From NCBI GenBank assembly GCA_963784065.1, contig CAWAQA010000003.1, positions 1,302,001-1,366,000 on the forward strand: a stretch of 64,000 nucleotides of DNA, read 5' to 3'. The notes beneath the pieces are model-generated. The model was not told the DNA's origin. It saw nothing but the letters and a program-made list of their open reading frames with translations, and did no database searches. Below are positions 25,847 to 35,243 of the stretch, in pieces; within the stretch, counting starts at the first letter, position 1; each line of letters starts with the position of its first letter. Both the position numbers and the translations under genes were made by a program. The DNA comes from CAWAQA01 sp963784065 (GTDB taxonomy: Bacteria > Acidobacteriota > Vicinamibacteria > Vicinamibacterales > UBA2999).

Positions 25847-28800
25847 TTAGCAGGCAGCCGGCAGCCGGCAGCTGGCAGTATTCAGCAAGTACCCGCTGGC
25901 GGCTGCTGCCAGCTGCCCGCTGCCAGCCGCGGGCCACAGATAAGGGTTCGGCACTATACATCGGCGAGCGGCGCACAGTCCAGATAGGCCCGCAGAACTG
26001 CTATGCCAGGATGGGACAACATAGGCCTCAGGGCTCAGGCCTCGGGGCTCAGCGCGTTTCAGGACTTCGGGCGCTCGAGCTTGAGGCCTGGAAGCTGAAG
26101 CCGGGGGCCTGGGCTCTGTCCTCCTCCGCGACTTCGGCACGGAGGGCGCCGCCGCCGGCGCGTCGTCCATCGGCAGCCGGAACCGCCGGATCCCGTCGTA
26201 GTCGTAAAGCGCCCCGGCCACGGCGGGGGCCGTTGCGACGCACCCGATCTCGCCGACGCCCTTCGCCCCGTAGCCGCCGACCTCGTCCGGCACCTCGATG
26301 AGGATCACGTCAACCTGCGGCATGTGCTTCGCCGCCACGAGGCCGAAATCGCGCATCTTGAGCGAAACGGGGCGCCCGCCGACAGACAGGAAGTCCTCGG
26401 ACAGGGCGTAGCCGAGACCCATGTGCGCGCCACCCTCCATCTGCTCGGCACACAGCCGCGGATTGATCGCGCGGCCCACGTCGTTGGCCACGACCATGCG
26501 TTCGACGGTGCCGTCCTCCCCGAGCAGCACCACCTGCGTGGCGTAGCTGAACGTCAGATGCGTCGTCGGGTTCGTCACCGCCTCGGGCGTCCCCGGCCGG
26601 GTCGTGAAGTTGTAGACGCACTCGTCGTAGTACTCGCGCCCGACGAGCTCCTGCAGCGCATCGATGGCCGCGTACTAGGGGCCGGCTTCAGCCGGCCCAG
26701 GTCATCCTCGTGCGTAGGGGCCGGCTTCAGCCGGCCCACTTCCTCGAGATCGGCTGCCAACTGCCGCGCCGCGCGCTGGGCGGCGGCGCAGCTCAGCGTC
26801 GTCCCGCGCGACGCCCACGTTTCGCCGCACTTCTCGCCGAGCTCCTTGTCCCACTTGACGGTCATGACGCCGGCGGGCAGGCCCGTCTCCTCGGCGACCG
26901 CCTGCATCGTCGCCGTGTAGACCCCCTGCCCCATCTCCGTGTAGCCGTTGAGGATCTCGAGCCTCGGTCCCTCGACCACGCGGATTCTGATGTAGCCACC
27001 CTCAATCGTGCCGTTGCCGAGGCCGGTGCTCTTGATGCCGCAGGCGATGCCCGCGTAGTTCCCGCTCTTGTAGACCTGCTTGACGGCCTCGAGCGTCGCG
27101 CGGAATCCCTCGGACGCTCTCGCGCATGACCTGGCCGGTGGCGAACGCGTCGCCCGGGTTGAGGATGTTGCGCTCGCGGATGTCCCAGCCGTCCACGCCG
27201 ACTTTCTCGGCGAGGATGTCCATGACGCCTTCCATCGCGAACTGCGCCTGGTTGCTGCCGAAACCGCGCATCGCTCCGGCGTTCGGGTTGTTCGTGTAGA
27301 CGGCCTTCGACTCGACGTCTACGTTGGGAATCCGGTACACGCCGCCCGAGTGACAGGCCGCGCGCAGCGAGCACTTGGCGCTCGTGGTGTGGTAGCCGCC
27401 GGCGTCGGACACGATCCGCGACCGCAGCGCGAGCAGGCGGCCGTCGGCGTCGGCGCCAACGGTGAGCCTGAGGTTCATCGCGTGACGCTTCACGTGGTGC
27501 TGCGTGGACTGCTCGCGGGTGAGCACCGTTTTCACCGGCCGCTGCAGCAGGTGCGCGGCAATCGAGGTCTGCGCCTGAATCGAGAGCTCCTCCTTCGCGC
27601 CGAAGGCGCCGCCGCTCGGATAGAGCGCGATCTCGACGTCCTTCGGGTCGAGGTTCAGAACCTTGGCGATCTGCGCGTGGTCGTAGACCGAGCCCTGGCT
27701 GTCGGTGTGAACCTTGACGCCGCTGCCCTGCGGCTGCACCAGACATGCCTCCGGCTCGAGGAAGGCGATGTCCACGGGCTGCGTCTGGAAGGTCGCCTCG
27801 ATCACATGCGCGGCGCCCGCCAGCGCCGCATCGACGTCGCCGCGCGAGAAGGCGGTGACCGGCTGCAGCACGTTCGACGGCCGCGGGCTGAACGTGTCGG
27901 AGGAATGAACGAGCGGCGCGCCGGGCTCGAGGGCCGTGAACGGATCGGTGAGCGGCTCGAGCACCTCGTAGTCCACCTTGACCCGTTTCGCCGCCTCGCG
28001 GGCGTGAAACTGCGTGTCGGCCACGACCATCGCGAGAAAGTCGGCGACGCAACAGGTCACTTCGCCTTCGGCCACGAAGACCGGCTGATCCGGGTCGTTG
28101 AGGCCCGTCCCGCGGAATCCGGGCACGTCGGCGGCGGTGAAGACGCGCGCGACGCCCGGCATCGCACGGGCATCGCCGGTGTGGATCTTCAGCACGCGCG
28201 CACGCGGATGCTCGGTCATGACCATGGCGCCGTGCAGCATGTCCGGAACACGCATGTCGTCGATGAACGGCTTCTCGCCGAGGGTCTGCTGATGGCCGCC
28301 GAGGCGCGGCACCACACGGCCGACGCCGTCGCCGTTACTGCGGCCGTTGGGCCCCCTGGCCAGTTCAGGATTGCGCGTCAGCCCGAACTCTTCGCCGAAG
28401 TACGAGTGGCGGCGCGGCTCGGTACGCGTGAGGCTTGCCGCCGTTTCTGACGGTTTCGCCCGCGGTCTGGATGGCGTCGATGATTCGCCCGTATCCGGTG
28501 CAGCGGCAGACGTGGCCGTCGAGCGCCTTGGCAATGGCGTCGCGGTCGTCGGACTTGCCGGCCTGGATGAGCGCGGCGGCGCGAACGACGATGCCCGGGA
28601 TGCAGAACCCGCACTGCACGCCGCCCTCGAGAACGAACGCGTCGGCGATGGCTTTGCGGGTCGCCTCGGGCATACCCTCGAGCGTGACGATGTCGTGGCC
28701 GTCCATCTGCTCTGGCTTACGCAGACATGACAGTGCGGGCCGGCCGTCGATGACCACCAGGCAGCAGCCGCAGGCGCCTTCCGGAGCGCAGCCGTTCTTG

Positions 28801-28907
28801 GCCGAGACGACGCCGCACTCCTCGCGCAGCACCTCGAGCAGGTGCATGCCAGGCTCGTAACTGGCCTCGGTCGTCGTGCCGTTCAGGGTGAACCGGATCG
28901 TAGGCAT
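25847..28907 (-). CDS. Fused xanthine dehydrogenase-family molybdenum hydroxylase (2Fe-2S plus molybdopterin)
   Basis: A molybdenum hydroxylase that oxidises an N-heterocycle, purine or aldehyde with water as oxygen donor. Residues 1-160 form the two 2Fe-2S domains, with CAPEGACGCC and CGFCIPG, CRCTGYG. The molybdopterin part follows in the same gene after a frame break near 28430. It has RVVPRLGGHQQTLGEKPFIDD, ALYPSGGAFGAKEEL, NAGAMRGFG and GYGAKGVGEIG. The fused layout and these blocks match the selenium-dependent xanthine dehydrogenase type. No FAD subunit gene is adjacent. Other breaks lie near 27110 and 26660. A family B repeat pair is inserted at 26675-26738. The natural C-terminus is probably near 26150; beyond that the frame runs through repeats to 25847. 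Confidence 0.82.
25848..25935. repeat. Family E inverted repeat pair
   Basis: GCAGGCAGCCGGCAGCCGGC on the left and GCCAGCTGCCCGCTGCCAGC on the right, about 30 bp apart, between the M24 gene and the molybdenum hydroxylase. Confidence 0.72.
26027..26060. repeat. Family D low-complexity repeat near the molybdenum hydroxylase 3' end
   Basis: Units of GGCCTCAGGGCTCAGGCCTC, with related GAGGCCTGG-type sequence further on towards 26107. The element lies in or just beyond the 3' end of the hydroxylase gene, whose apparent frame translates it as GLSPEA. Confidence 0.6.
26675..26738. repeat. Two family B repeats inside the molybdenum hydroxylase coding region
   Basis: Two direct copies of the palindrome GTAGGGGCCGGCTTCAGCC(...) sit 38 bp apart between the LAADLEEV and YAAIDALQELV segments of the enzyme. 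Translated in the gene's strand, each copy gives GRLKPAP. The total insertion is about 63-65 bp. Confidence 0.75.
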
Positions 28908-29035
28908 GCGTCCCTCGGGATTCCGCCGAAAGTCCTATTATTCAACGAATTGGTGCCAGAAAGCCGCGCCGGGCGCACGGGTCTCCGGGGGCTGCCGAGA
29001 CGGGACCGGGCCGAACATAATGCATTGGGCCGCGT

Positions 29036-29065
29036 TTGAAGCAATTTGCCCGGCAGGTGTATCAT
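29036..29065 (+). promoter_or_regulatory. Putative sigma-70 promoter for the DRE-TIM synthase gene
   Basis: TTGAAG, an 18-bp spacer and TATCAT resemble -35 and -10 elements. They lie 85 bp upstream of the start at 29151 in the 243-bp space between divergent genes. Confidence 0.4.
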
Positions 29066-29150
29066 CCGCCCCGCCCTACCTGTCTACACCGGCGGAACTG
29101 GTCAGGCTCGACCGCGCAATCGCGCACCGCATCCCTAGCTCGGAGGATAT

Positions 29151-30389
29151 ATGCAGACGCCCTGGAAGACGGACAAGTGGTTCATCAGCCCGTGGTCATA
29201 CCTGCCAGAGGTGACCGACGGCTATAAGTTCAAGAAGGACATCAAGATCCACGACGTGACGCTGCGTGACGGGGAGCAGCAGACCGCCGTCGTCTTCCGC
29301 CGCGAAGAGAAGGTTGCGATCGCGAAGAAGCTGGATGCGCTCGGGATCCACCGTATCGAGGCCGGCATGCCCGCGGTGTCCGAGCAGGACAAGGCTGCCA
29401 TTTCAGACATTGCCGCGCTCGGCCTCAAGGCGGACATCTACGGCTTCGCGCGCTGCATCCCCACCGAGGTCAAGGTCGTCAAGGATGCGGGCTGCAAGGG
29501 CATCGTCATCGAGATCCCGGCCAGCGACCACATGATCCAGCATTCCTACGGCTGGCCGATCGAGCGCGCGATGAAGTCCTCGATCGAGACGACGCTCGCG
29601 GCGAAGGAAGCGGGCCTGCACACGGTGTTTTTCACCATCGACGCGACGCGCACGGAGGTCAGTCGCTTCCTCGACATCGTCGAGCAGGTGGCCACCGAAG
29701 GGCACATGGATTCGTTGACCATTGCCGACACGATGGGTGGCGCGACACCCGACGCGATCCGTCACGTCGTCGGCAAGGTCATCGCGAGGTTGAAGAAGCC
29801 GGTCGAGATCCACTGCCACCAGGACTTCGGGTTGGGCGTGGCGAACACCGTGGCGGCGTTCCAGGCGGGTGCGTCGGTGGCGCACACGACGATCACGGGC
29901 CTCGGCGAGCGGGCAGGCAACGTGCCGGTCGAGGACGTGGTCATGTCGTTGTTGTGCCTGCACGGCGTGGACCTCGGCATCAACACCGAGAAGTTCGTCG
30001 AGACCTCGCGTTTCGTGATGGACCTCGCCAAGGTCACGCAGCCGCCCAATCGGCCGATCGTCGGCGAAAAGCTCTATGAAGTGGAGTCGGGCATCATCGC
30101 CGGGTGGGTCCGCCTTGGACGCAAGGGGCATCCACTCGAGTCGATCCCGTTCGCGCCGGAGCTGGTCGGCCAGAAGCCCGTGTCGATCGTGCTCGGCAAG
30201 AACAGCGGCCCGCCGTCGATGGACGAGTGGTGCGAGAAGCTCGGCCTGACCGCCACCGACGAGGAGAAGATGGCGATGCTGCAGCTCGTGAAGGCGAAGT
30301 CGTTCGAGAAGAAGGATCTGTTGACCGCCGACGAGTTCAAGGCGATCGCCGATCGCGTGCTCGCGAAAACCCCGGCGCAGACGACCTAG
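29151..30389 (+). CDS. DRE-TIM metallolyase (2-isopropylmalate/homocitrate synthase-like)
   Basis: An intact 412-residue protein that would condense acetyl-CoA with a 2-keto acid or catalyse the reverse aldol cleavage. IHDVTLRDGEQQ carries the DRE metal/catalytic motif (here LRDGEQ), IEIPASDH a core strand, EIHCHQDFG the metal His pair, and GLGERAGNVPVEDV the asparagine block. The C-terminal 100 residues lack the LeuA regulatory domain, so it is not feedback-regulated leucine synthase. The start has a strong GGAGGATAT ribosome-binding site. It is divergent from the molybdenum hydroxylase cluster and may act on a product of that pathway. Confidence 0.82.
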   Translation: MQTPWKTDKWFISPWSYLPEVTDGYKFKKDIKIHDVTLRDGEQQTAVVFRREEKVAIAKKLDALGIHRIEAGMPAVSEQDKAAISDIAALGLKADIYGFARCIPTEVKVVKDAGCKGIVIEIPASDHMIQHSYGWPIERAMKSSIETTLAAKEAGLHTVFFTIDATRTEVSRFLDIVEQVATEGHMDSLTIADTMGGATPDAIRHVVGKVIARLKKPVEIHCHQDFGLGVANTVAAFQAGASVAHTTITGLGERAGNVPVEDVVMSLLCLHGVDLGINTEKFVETSRFVMDLAKVTQPPNRPIVGEKLYEVESGIIAGWVRLGRKGHPLESIPFAPELVGQKPVSIVLGKNSGPPSMDEWCEKLGLTATDEEKMAMLQLVKAKSFEKKDLLTADEFKAIADRVLAKTPAQTT

Positions 30390-30407
30390 ACCTCCACCGC
30401 GTCTCGT

Positions 30408-30494
30408 GCGGCGGGTCCTTTCGGACCCGCCGTCCGCCACCTCGGGCTTGAGCCCACCGCTTTCTCGTAGGGCGGGTCCTTTCGGACCCGCCGG
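30408..30494. terminator. Two family F hairpins (tandem) between convergent genes
   Basis: GCGGGTCCTTTCGGACCCGC occurs twice, at 30411-30430 and 30472-30491, each an 8-bp perfect stem with a TTTC loop. They lie between the synthase stop and the convergent toxin stop and would terminate transcription from both sides, although no long T-run follows. Confidence 0.65.
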
Positions 30495-30509
30495 CCATCA
30501 CCTCGGGCG

Positions 30510-31043
30510 TCAGGCGGCAGGACCTGACAGCTTCACGACGTCCGACGCGTACGGACCTTCCGGCATCTCCACACGGGTGAATTCGACGCGATCGCCGGCG
30601 ACGAACGCCCGGACCTCCGCTCGAATCTGAGAAGCGAGTACCAACACGACACCACCGGTGTCGTCGCACTCGATCTCGCCACGTCCGTCGGTATCCGAAA
30701 ACAGGGAGACGATTCCGAATTCGCGGTTCGGGACACGGACGACCTGGCCCGGCGCCGCGGTATCGATGGCGGCGAGCATCGCCGCGACCAGCGGAAGCAG
30801 GTCTTCGAGCGCATTGCTCAAATCATGGACGAGCACGATGCGCAAACCGGACGGGGCCGGGCCGTGGGGCCGGAGACTGCGGTCCGCCGTGATGATCGCG
30901 TCGAGGCCCGCGGCTTCCGCTCGAGCCAGGAGCTCGCGGTTCGGCAGCCCCGCCCAGCCCTGCTGATGAACGGTGCAGACGTCCTGGCCGACAAGTTGCC
31001 ACGCCAGCTGGCGCGGCAGCTGCTCATCGAGGAGTACGCGCAC
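30510..31043 (-). CDS. DUF5615 PIN-like toxin fused to a cold-shock-like C-terminal domain
   Basis: An intact 177-residue protein. Residues 1 to about 107 match the DUF5615 (Mut7-C/PIN-like) toxin family: MRVLLDEQLPRQLA with the first acidic residues, DAIITADRSL with the second acidic site, and LVHDLSNALEDLLPLV. Ordinary members end at about GQVVRV. Here about 70 residues follow, reading FGIVSLFSDTDGRGEIEC, VVLVLASQIRA and GDRVEFTRVEMPEG. This has the strand order and spacing of a cold-shock OB fold, although the usual aromatic RNP residues are replaced. The gene overlaps its DUF433 partner by 20 bases. RNase activity is inferred from the family. Confidence 0.75.
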   Translation of the reverse strand: MRVLLDEQLPRQLAWQLVGQDVCTVHQQGWAGLPNRELLARAEAAGLDAIITADRSLRPHGPAPSGLRIVLVHDLSNALEDLLPLVAAMLAAIDTAAPGQVVRVPNREFGIVSLFSDTDGRGEIECDDTGGVVLVLASQIRAEVRAFVAGDRVEFTRVEMPEGPYASDVVKLSGPAA

Positions 31044-31251
31044 GCTCGCTCAGGGCGTCAGACGCGGCGTCGCGAGCGGCGACCGCCTGTTCGCGCGACA
31101 CGGTCGGAAAGGCGTCGAGAAACTCGTCGAGGCTGTGGCCGCCTTCCACGTAATCGATCAGGTTCCTCAGCGGCACGCGCGTTCCCTGAAACACCGGGAC
31201 ACCGCCCATGATGTCGGGATCGCTGTGCACGATGGAAAGAACGTTTGGCAT
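31024..31251 (-). CDS. DUF433 antitoxin
   Basis: About 75 residues: MPNVLSIVHSDPDIMGGVPVFQGTRVPL, then YVEGGHSLDEFLDAFPTVSREQAVAA. The GG.PVF.GTR.PV block and the following helix-turn-helix-like region define DUF433, the usual partner of DUF5615 toxins. It precedes and overlaps the toxin gene, the standard antitoxin-first order, and likely binds its own promoter. ATG 31251 and ATG 31260 are both possible starts. Confidence 0.8.
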   Translation of the reverse strand: MPNVLSIVHSDPDIMGGVPVFQGTRVPLRNLIDYVEGGHSLDEFLDAFPTVSREQAVAARDAASDALSERARTPR

Positions 31252-31262
31252 CGCATCCACGC

Positions 31263-31568
31263 TCAGATGACCGTCGCGTCGCCGCCCTCGACAATCACGA
31301 TCTCGACAACGCCGCCGCCGCCGCGGCGGAAGCCGGCGGCCTCCTGGTATTCGGGTGACTGGAAGCAGGCGACTCCCTGCTCGAACGAGGGAAACTCGAT
31401 CACCACGAAACGCTGGAAGTCGTGCGGGCCTTCCATGATCTGATAGCGCCCGCCGCGCGCGAGGACCCTGCCGCCGTGGGTCCGGATGATCGCGGGAACG
31501 CGGTCCGTGTACTTCTGGTACTCAACCGGATCGTTGATCTTCGCTCGAGCAACCCAATACGCAGCCAT
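31263..31568 (-). CDS. DUF1330 family protein
   Basis: An intact 101-residue protein of the dimeric alpha-beta barrel type: MAAYWVARAKINDPVEYQKY, then GGRYQIMEGP and FVVIEFPSFEQGVACFQSPEYQEA. The pattern is characteristic of DUF1330; the function is unknown. The start has a good GGAGACTTG leader. It lies just upstream of the toxin-antitoxin pair on the same strand with only about 10 bp between, so they may share transcription. Confidence 0.85.
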   Translation of the reverse strand: MAAYWVARAKINDPVEYQKYTDRVPAIIRTHGGRVLARGGRYQIMEGPHDFQRFVVIEFPSFEQGVACFQSPEYQEAAGFRRGGGGVVEIVIVEGGDATVI

Positions 31569-31572
31569 CAAG

Positions 31573-31890
31573 TCTCCTCAGTCAGCAGGCAGCAGGCAGC
31601 CGGCAGCCGGCAGTCTCCGAGGCAGTCGTAGGGACCGGCTTCAGCCGTCCGATGCGCTCGGGAGCCTGACCTCTTACGTCATGGGCCGGCTAAAGCCGGC
31701 CCCTACGACCATCGGTGGTCTATCTCACTGCCATCGCGGCTCCCAAGCAGTCGTGGGGGCCGGCTTCAGCCGGCTCGATGGGCTCGGGAGCCTGACCTTT
31801 TACGGCACGGGCCGGCTAAAACCAGCCCCTACGACCATCGGGTGGTCTATCTCACTGCCAGCTGCCCGCTGCCAGCTGCCCGCTGCCCGC
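31573..31890. repeat. Composite repeat: duplicated family B inverted pair enclosed by a family E inverted pair
   Basis: The outer arms are CAGCAGGCAGCAGGCAGCCG at 31575 and GCCAGCTGCCCGCTGCCAGC near 31857. Inside are two tandem copies of a unit of about 115-120 bp. Each holds a family B palindrome in one orientation, the sequence GCTCGGGAGCCTGACCT, a family B palindrome in the other orientation (GGCCGGCTAAA...), and GGTCTATCTCACTGCCA. The copies differ at several positions. The block separates DUF1330 from the VWFA gene. Confidence 0.82.
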
Positions 31891-34065
31891 TATTTCACTT
31901 CGAACGGCAGCTCGCGCACGGCGGTCTGGTTCCCGGCGGAGGCTTCGACACGCAGCACGTAGATCCCCGGCGGCAGCTCCTTCAGCGGCACCGGCGTGGT
32001 GAACCCGTGCGTCCGCGTGGTCTTACCTGCCTCGACGTCCCTGCGGTCCCGCGTCTCGAACACGCCGCGGCCGTCGGCGCCGCTGCGCACGCTGACGACG
32101 AGGTTCAACGCGTGCGCCATCGGGCCCGAGTTGTCGTAGACCTCGACGTAGGAAGTGACGGTCTCCGCGCGATCGTACGCGCGGCGCACGGTCGCCGGCG
32201 CCGGCAACGCGTCCTTCGGCTGCACTTCCGCATTGGCCGTGACGGCGACGCCGGTGTCAGGAGAGATGCTGAGCATCACGCCGCTCATGGCAAATGGCGT
32301 CTTCGAGTAGTCCGGCACGTCGACGTCGATCGGCACCGTTGCGACGCCGGCGCCAGTGCTCTCGTGGACACCGACGCGGATCTGATACCGCCCCGCCGGC
32401 AGGTCCAGCCGCGAGAGCATGCGGACGCCGGTACGGCTCACGCGCTCGTGCGTCTGTGGCATGAGGTTGAGCTCGAAGGTCTGCCGATCGCCTCCCTGGA
32501 TGCGCCCGCGCTGGTCGGCCGCGACGATCGACACCTCGAGCGATTCGGCGAAGCGGCCGTTGCGCTCCTGGAACTTGAGTGACGATCCGTCGATCTCGAG
32601 CGCCACGAGCACCGATGCGTTGACGCCCGTGCCCCGCATCGGCGCCGCGAACGCGCGGAACGGCAGGTCGCCGACGGGCACCGGCTTGCTCAGCGCGGCG
32701 CGCAGCGCCGGCGTCGTGCCCGCTTTCACCTCGGCCTCGCGCGCCCGCTGCGCGGCGCGGTTGTTCGGCGGCAGGTAGCCGCGACGCGCGCGCACCTGCA
32801 GGTTCGGCCGCTTCATGCGTACGTCGATCTTCAGGAACTTGCCCTGCCACCGGCTCGAGTCGCTGTAGTACCCGAGCAGGTAGTAGCGGCTGTTGTCGAG
32901 CACGATCCGGCCGAGGCCGCCGGCCACGTCGTTCTGGTTCACGATGGCCAGGCCGCCAGTCTGTTCCGACAAGCCGATCAGGCTCTCCTGCGAGAGCAGC
33001 AGCTCCCGCAGCGCCCCGCGGAAGTTGCCGTACTCGAGCTGCGGATAGTCGGAGCGTCCGCTGATCTCCACGAGGTCGCCGCTGAACTGCCCCAGCCCGC
33101 GCGGGTCCACGCCGTAGACGTTGACGTTGGCGCGTTGCGCCGCGGAGACCGCCTGCTGCGTGTCCTGCACCAGCCCTGACGCGAAGCTGCGGTTGAACGG
33201 CTCGTAGATGTCGTAGTCGATCCCCTCGCTGAAGAACAGCAGCGCCTTGCGCCGGCCCTGCACGTCGGAGAGCCAGGTGGAGACGTTCTCGATCGCCTGC
33301 AGCGCGCGGCGCGCGTTGGTTCCGCGCTCGGGATCGAGCGGATCCTGGACGTCGCGCGCGCGTTGCGCGCCCTCGGGCGATGCGTCCCCCCTGCGAACCG
33401 TCCGAGCCGGCCTGGTCGACGCCTGATTCGCGAATGTGGATGGCCAGTCTCTCCACGTTGGCCGACGGAATCTTGCGGCCGATGAACCGGTCGATCGCCT
33501 CGAGGAGCAGCCGGCGGCTGTTGGTCAACTCCTGTCCGGCTTCCTGCCGGCCGCTCGTGTGCACCACCGCGGCGAGGTCGTTCGCGCCGAGGTATTGCTC
33601 GACGAACCGCCTCGCACCGTCCTTGACCGCGGCCGTGCGCGTGATCGAGGTGTGCAGGTCGTCGAGCAGCAGGACGTAAATGCGGCCGTCGAACGTGCGG
33701 CTCGTGGCCCGGACGTCCGGCTCGATCGGCGCCGTCGCGTTGGCGGGTATGAACGGACGCTCGATCGGAAGGTCCACCAGCTGAAACACGGTCGGTTTCA
33801 CCGCCCGGCCGTCCTCGACAATCTCGAAGTCCTCGGCGGTCAGGTCCTTCACGAACGCGCCGCTGCGGTCGGTGACGATGGCGTGGACCTCGACGAAGTT
33901 CGCCTCGGCCCTGAACGTCACGCCAGGTTGGGGCGGCGTCTGGGCCGGCTGCGGCGCTGCCGACGGCGGTGCCGCCGGCTGCTGGGCCGCGGGATGCTGC
34001 GACATGAGCAGCAACCCGGCGCCGAACAGCACGATCAGCGACGAGAACCGAAACCTGGACAACAT
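31890..34065 (-). CDS. Secreted VWFA-related domain protein
   Basis: A protein of about 725 residues of the acidobacterial VWFA-related type. A signal peptide (FSSLIVLFGAGLLLMSQ) is followed by a Pro/Ala linker and FVEVHAIVTDRSGAFVKDLTAEDFEIVEDG, the typical opening of the family. The VWA core reads RIYVLLLDDLHTS, RKALLFFSEGIDY and NVYGVDPRG, then LSEQTGGLAIVNQN and RYYLLGYYS. The C-terminal half is beta-rich and probably forms Ig-like sheets. One break lies near 33375. The metal-ion-dependent adhesion site is only partly recognisable. A role in the periplasm or at the surface is inferred. Confidence 0.8.
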
Positions 34066-34186
34066 GGCCGTCACTCCCCGATCTTCTGTTTCCGGCGAAT
34101 TATCGCACACGGGTTGCCGGACGAGACGCCCGGCGCAGGCTCGAGCCGTCTCCGCGCGTGGCTGACGCGCGCCTCTGCGTAGAGAG

Positions 34187-35104
34187 TTACTTGGCGCCGG
34201 CCGCGACCAGAGCGGCGGATGGGCCACGGGCGTCGCGGCGGCGGAACGTCGCCGAGACCGGGCGATGGTCGGAGACCTCGGCGGATCCGGGCGACGAGGT
34301 GTCGATGACATCGACCGACTCGAGCGTCAGCGGCGAGCCGGGCGCGTAGAACACGAAGTCGATTCGCGACTCGAATCCGGGGCGCGTCGATCCGGACGCG
34401 ACGCCCGTGTTCAGGCCGCGCTCGCGCGCGTCGGCCCACGCGTCGCGATATTGCGCCAGGATCGGCGTCAGCTCGATCGTGCCCGGCCAGCGCGTTGAGG
34501 TCCCCCATCAGGATGCCGGCTCCATGCTGCGCCGCCCACGGGAGAAGCGCCTCGATCTGGCGGATCCGGTGGCTCTGATTTCGGCGGTATGCCGCAAGGT
34601 GCGTGATGATCACGGGCACGTCCGGCATCGACGCGACGCGGGCCATCAGCCCGACGCGGCTCTCGGGCAGGGCGACGCTGGGCCGAGGCGAGGATTCGAT
34701 CGGGCGTGAACAGGGCCACGCCCTCAGTGGCAACGTCGTCGCCGCGGCCGCCGGTCAAGGCATTCGCGATTGTCGGTAATCCACGACTTCGCGTAGCTGT
34801 GCGACCACCGGCGGCCCGTGAGCCGGCGGAGCCCGTCGGCGATCAGCGCCGGCTGATCGTCGCAGTTGAACTGCGGATGGTTGCGCAACGCCTCCTGCAC
34901 GCCGACGACGTCGGCGTCCAGCCGCGCGATCGCCTCGATCGTGCGCTGAAGGTTGTACTGGTTGTCGTTGCCGGCGCCCTTGTAGATGTTGAAGGTCACG
35001 ACACGGAAGGTGCCGCGCGGGGACGCCACCACCGCCGTTCGGTCGGAGACCGAGTAGACGGCGCCGGCGACGAGGAACAACAGCGCGATGAACAGGCGCG
35101 GCAT
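34187..35104 (-). CDS. Endonuclease/exonuclease/phosphatase family protein, exported
   Basis: An EEP-fold hydrolase of about 300 residues. A hydrophobic N-terminus (LFIALLFLVAGAVYSV) is followed by RVVTFNIYKGAG (N of the first motif), DVVGVQEALRN (metal-binding Glu), IITHLAAYRRNQ, GILMGDLNAL (D-x-N motif), and SRIDFVFYAPG with VSDHRPVSATF (catalytic His) at the end. Substrates of such exported members include DNA, phosphoinositides and sphingomyelin, and this one is not assignable. Breaks lie near 34765, 34685 and 34490. ATG 35104 is preferred; ATG 35152 is possible. Confidence 0.78.
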
Positions 35105-35200
35105 GCTCTGGATGAGGCGATGACTTTGTCGTACAAGCCAGAAGACGGTCAAGCCGCCGATCGGTCAGCGTCGAGGCTGTGCGATGCGCGTTGGAGCAAC

Positions 35201-35231
35201 GCAGGCCGGGTCCTTTTCGGACCCGGCCTGC
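35201..35231. terminator. Strong family F hairpin between two minus-strand genes
   Basis: GCAGGCCGGGTCC pairs perfectly with GGACCCGGCCTGC across a TTTTC loop (13-bp stem). It lies downstream of the TonB receptor stop in the minus direction and shares the GGGTCC-TTT-GGACCC core with the hairpins at 30408. Function as terminator is inferred. Confidence 0.7.
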
Positions 35232-35243
35232 CACCTTCAGGGT

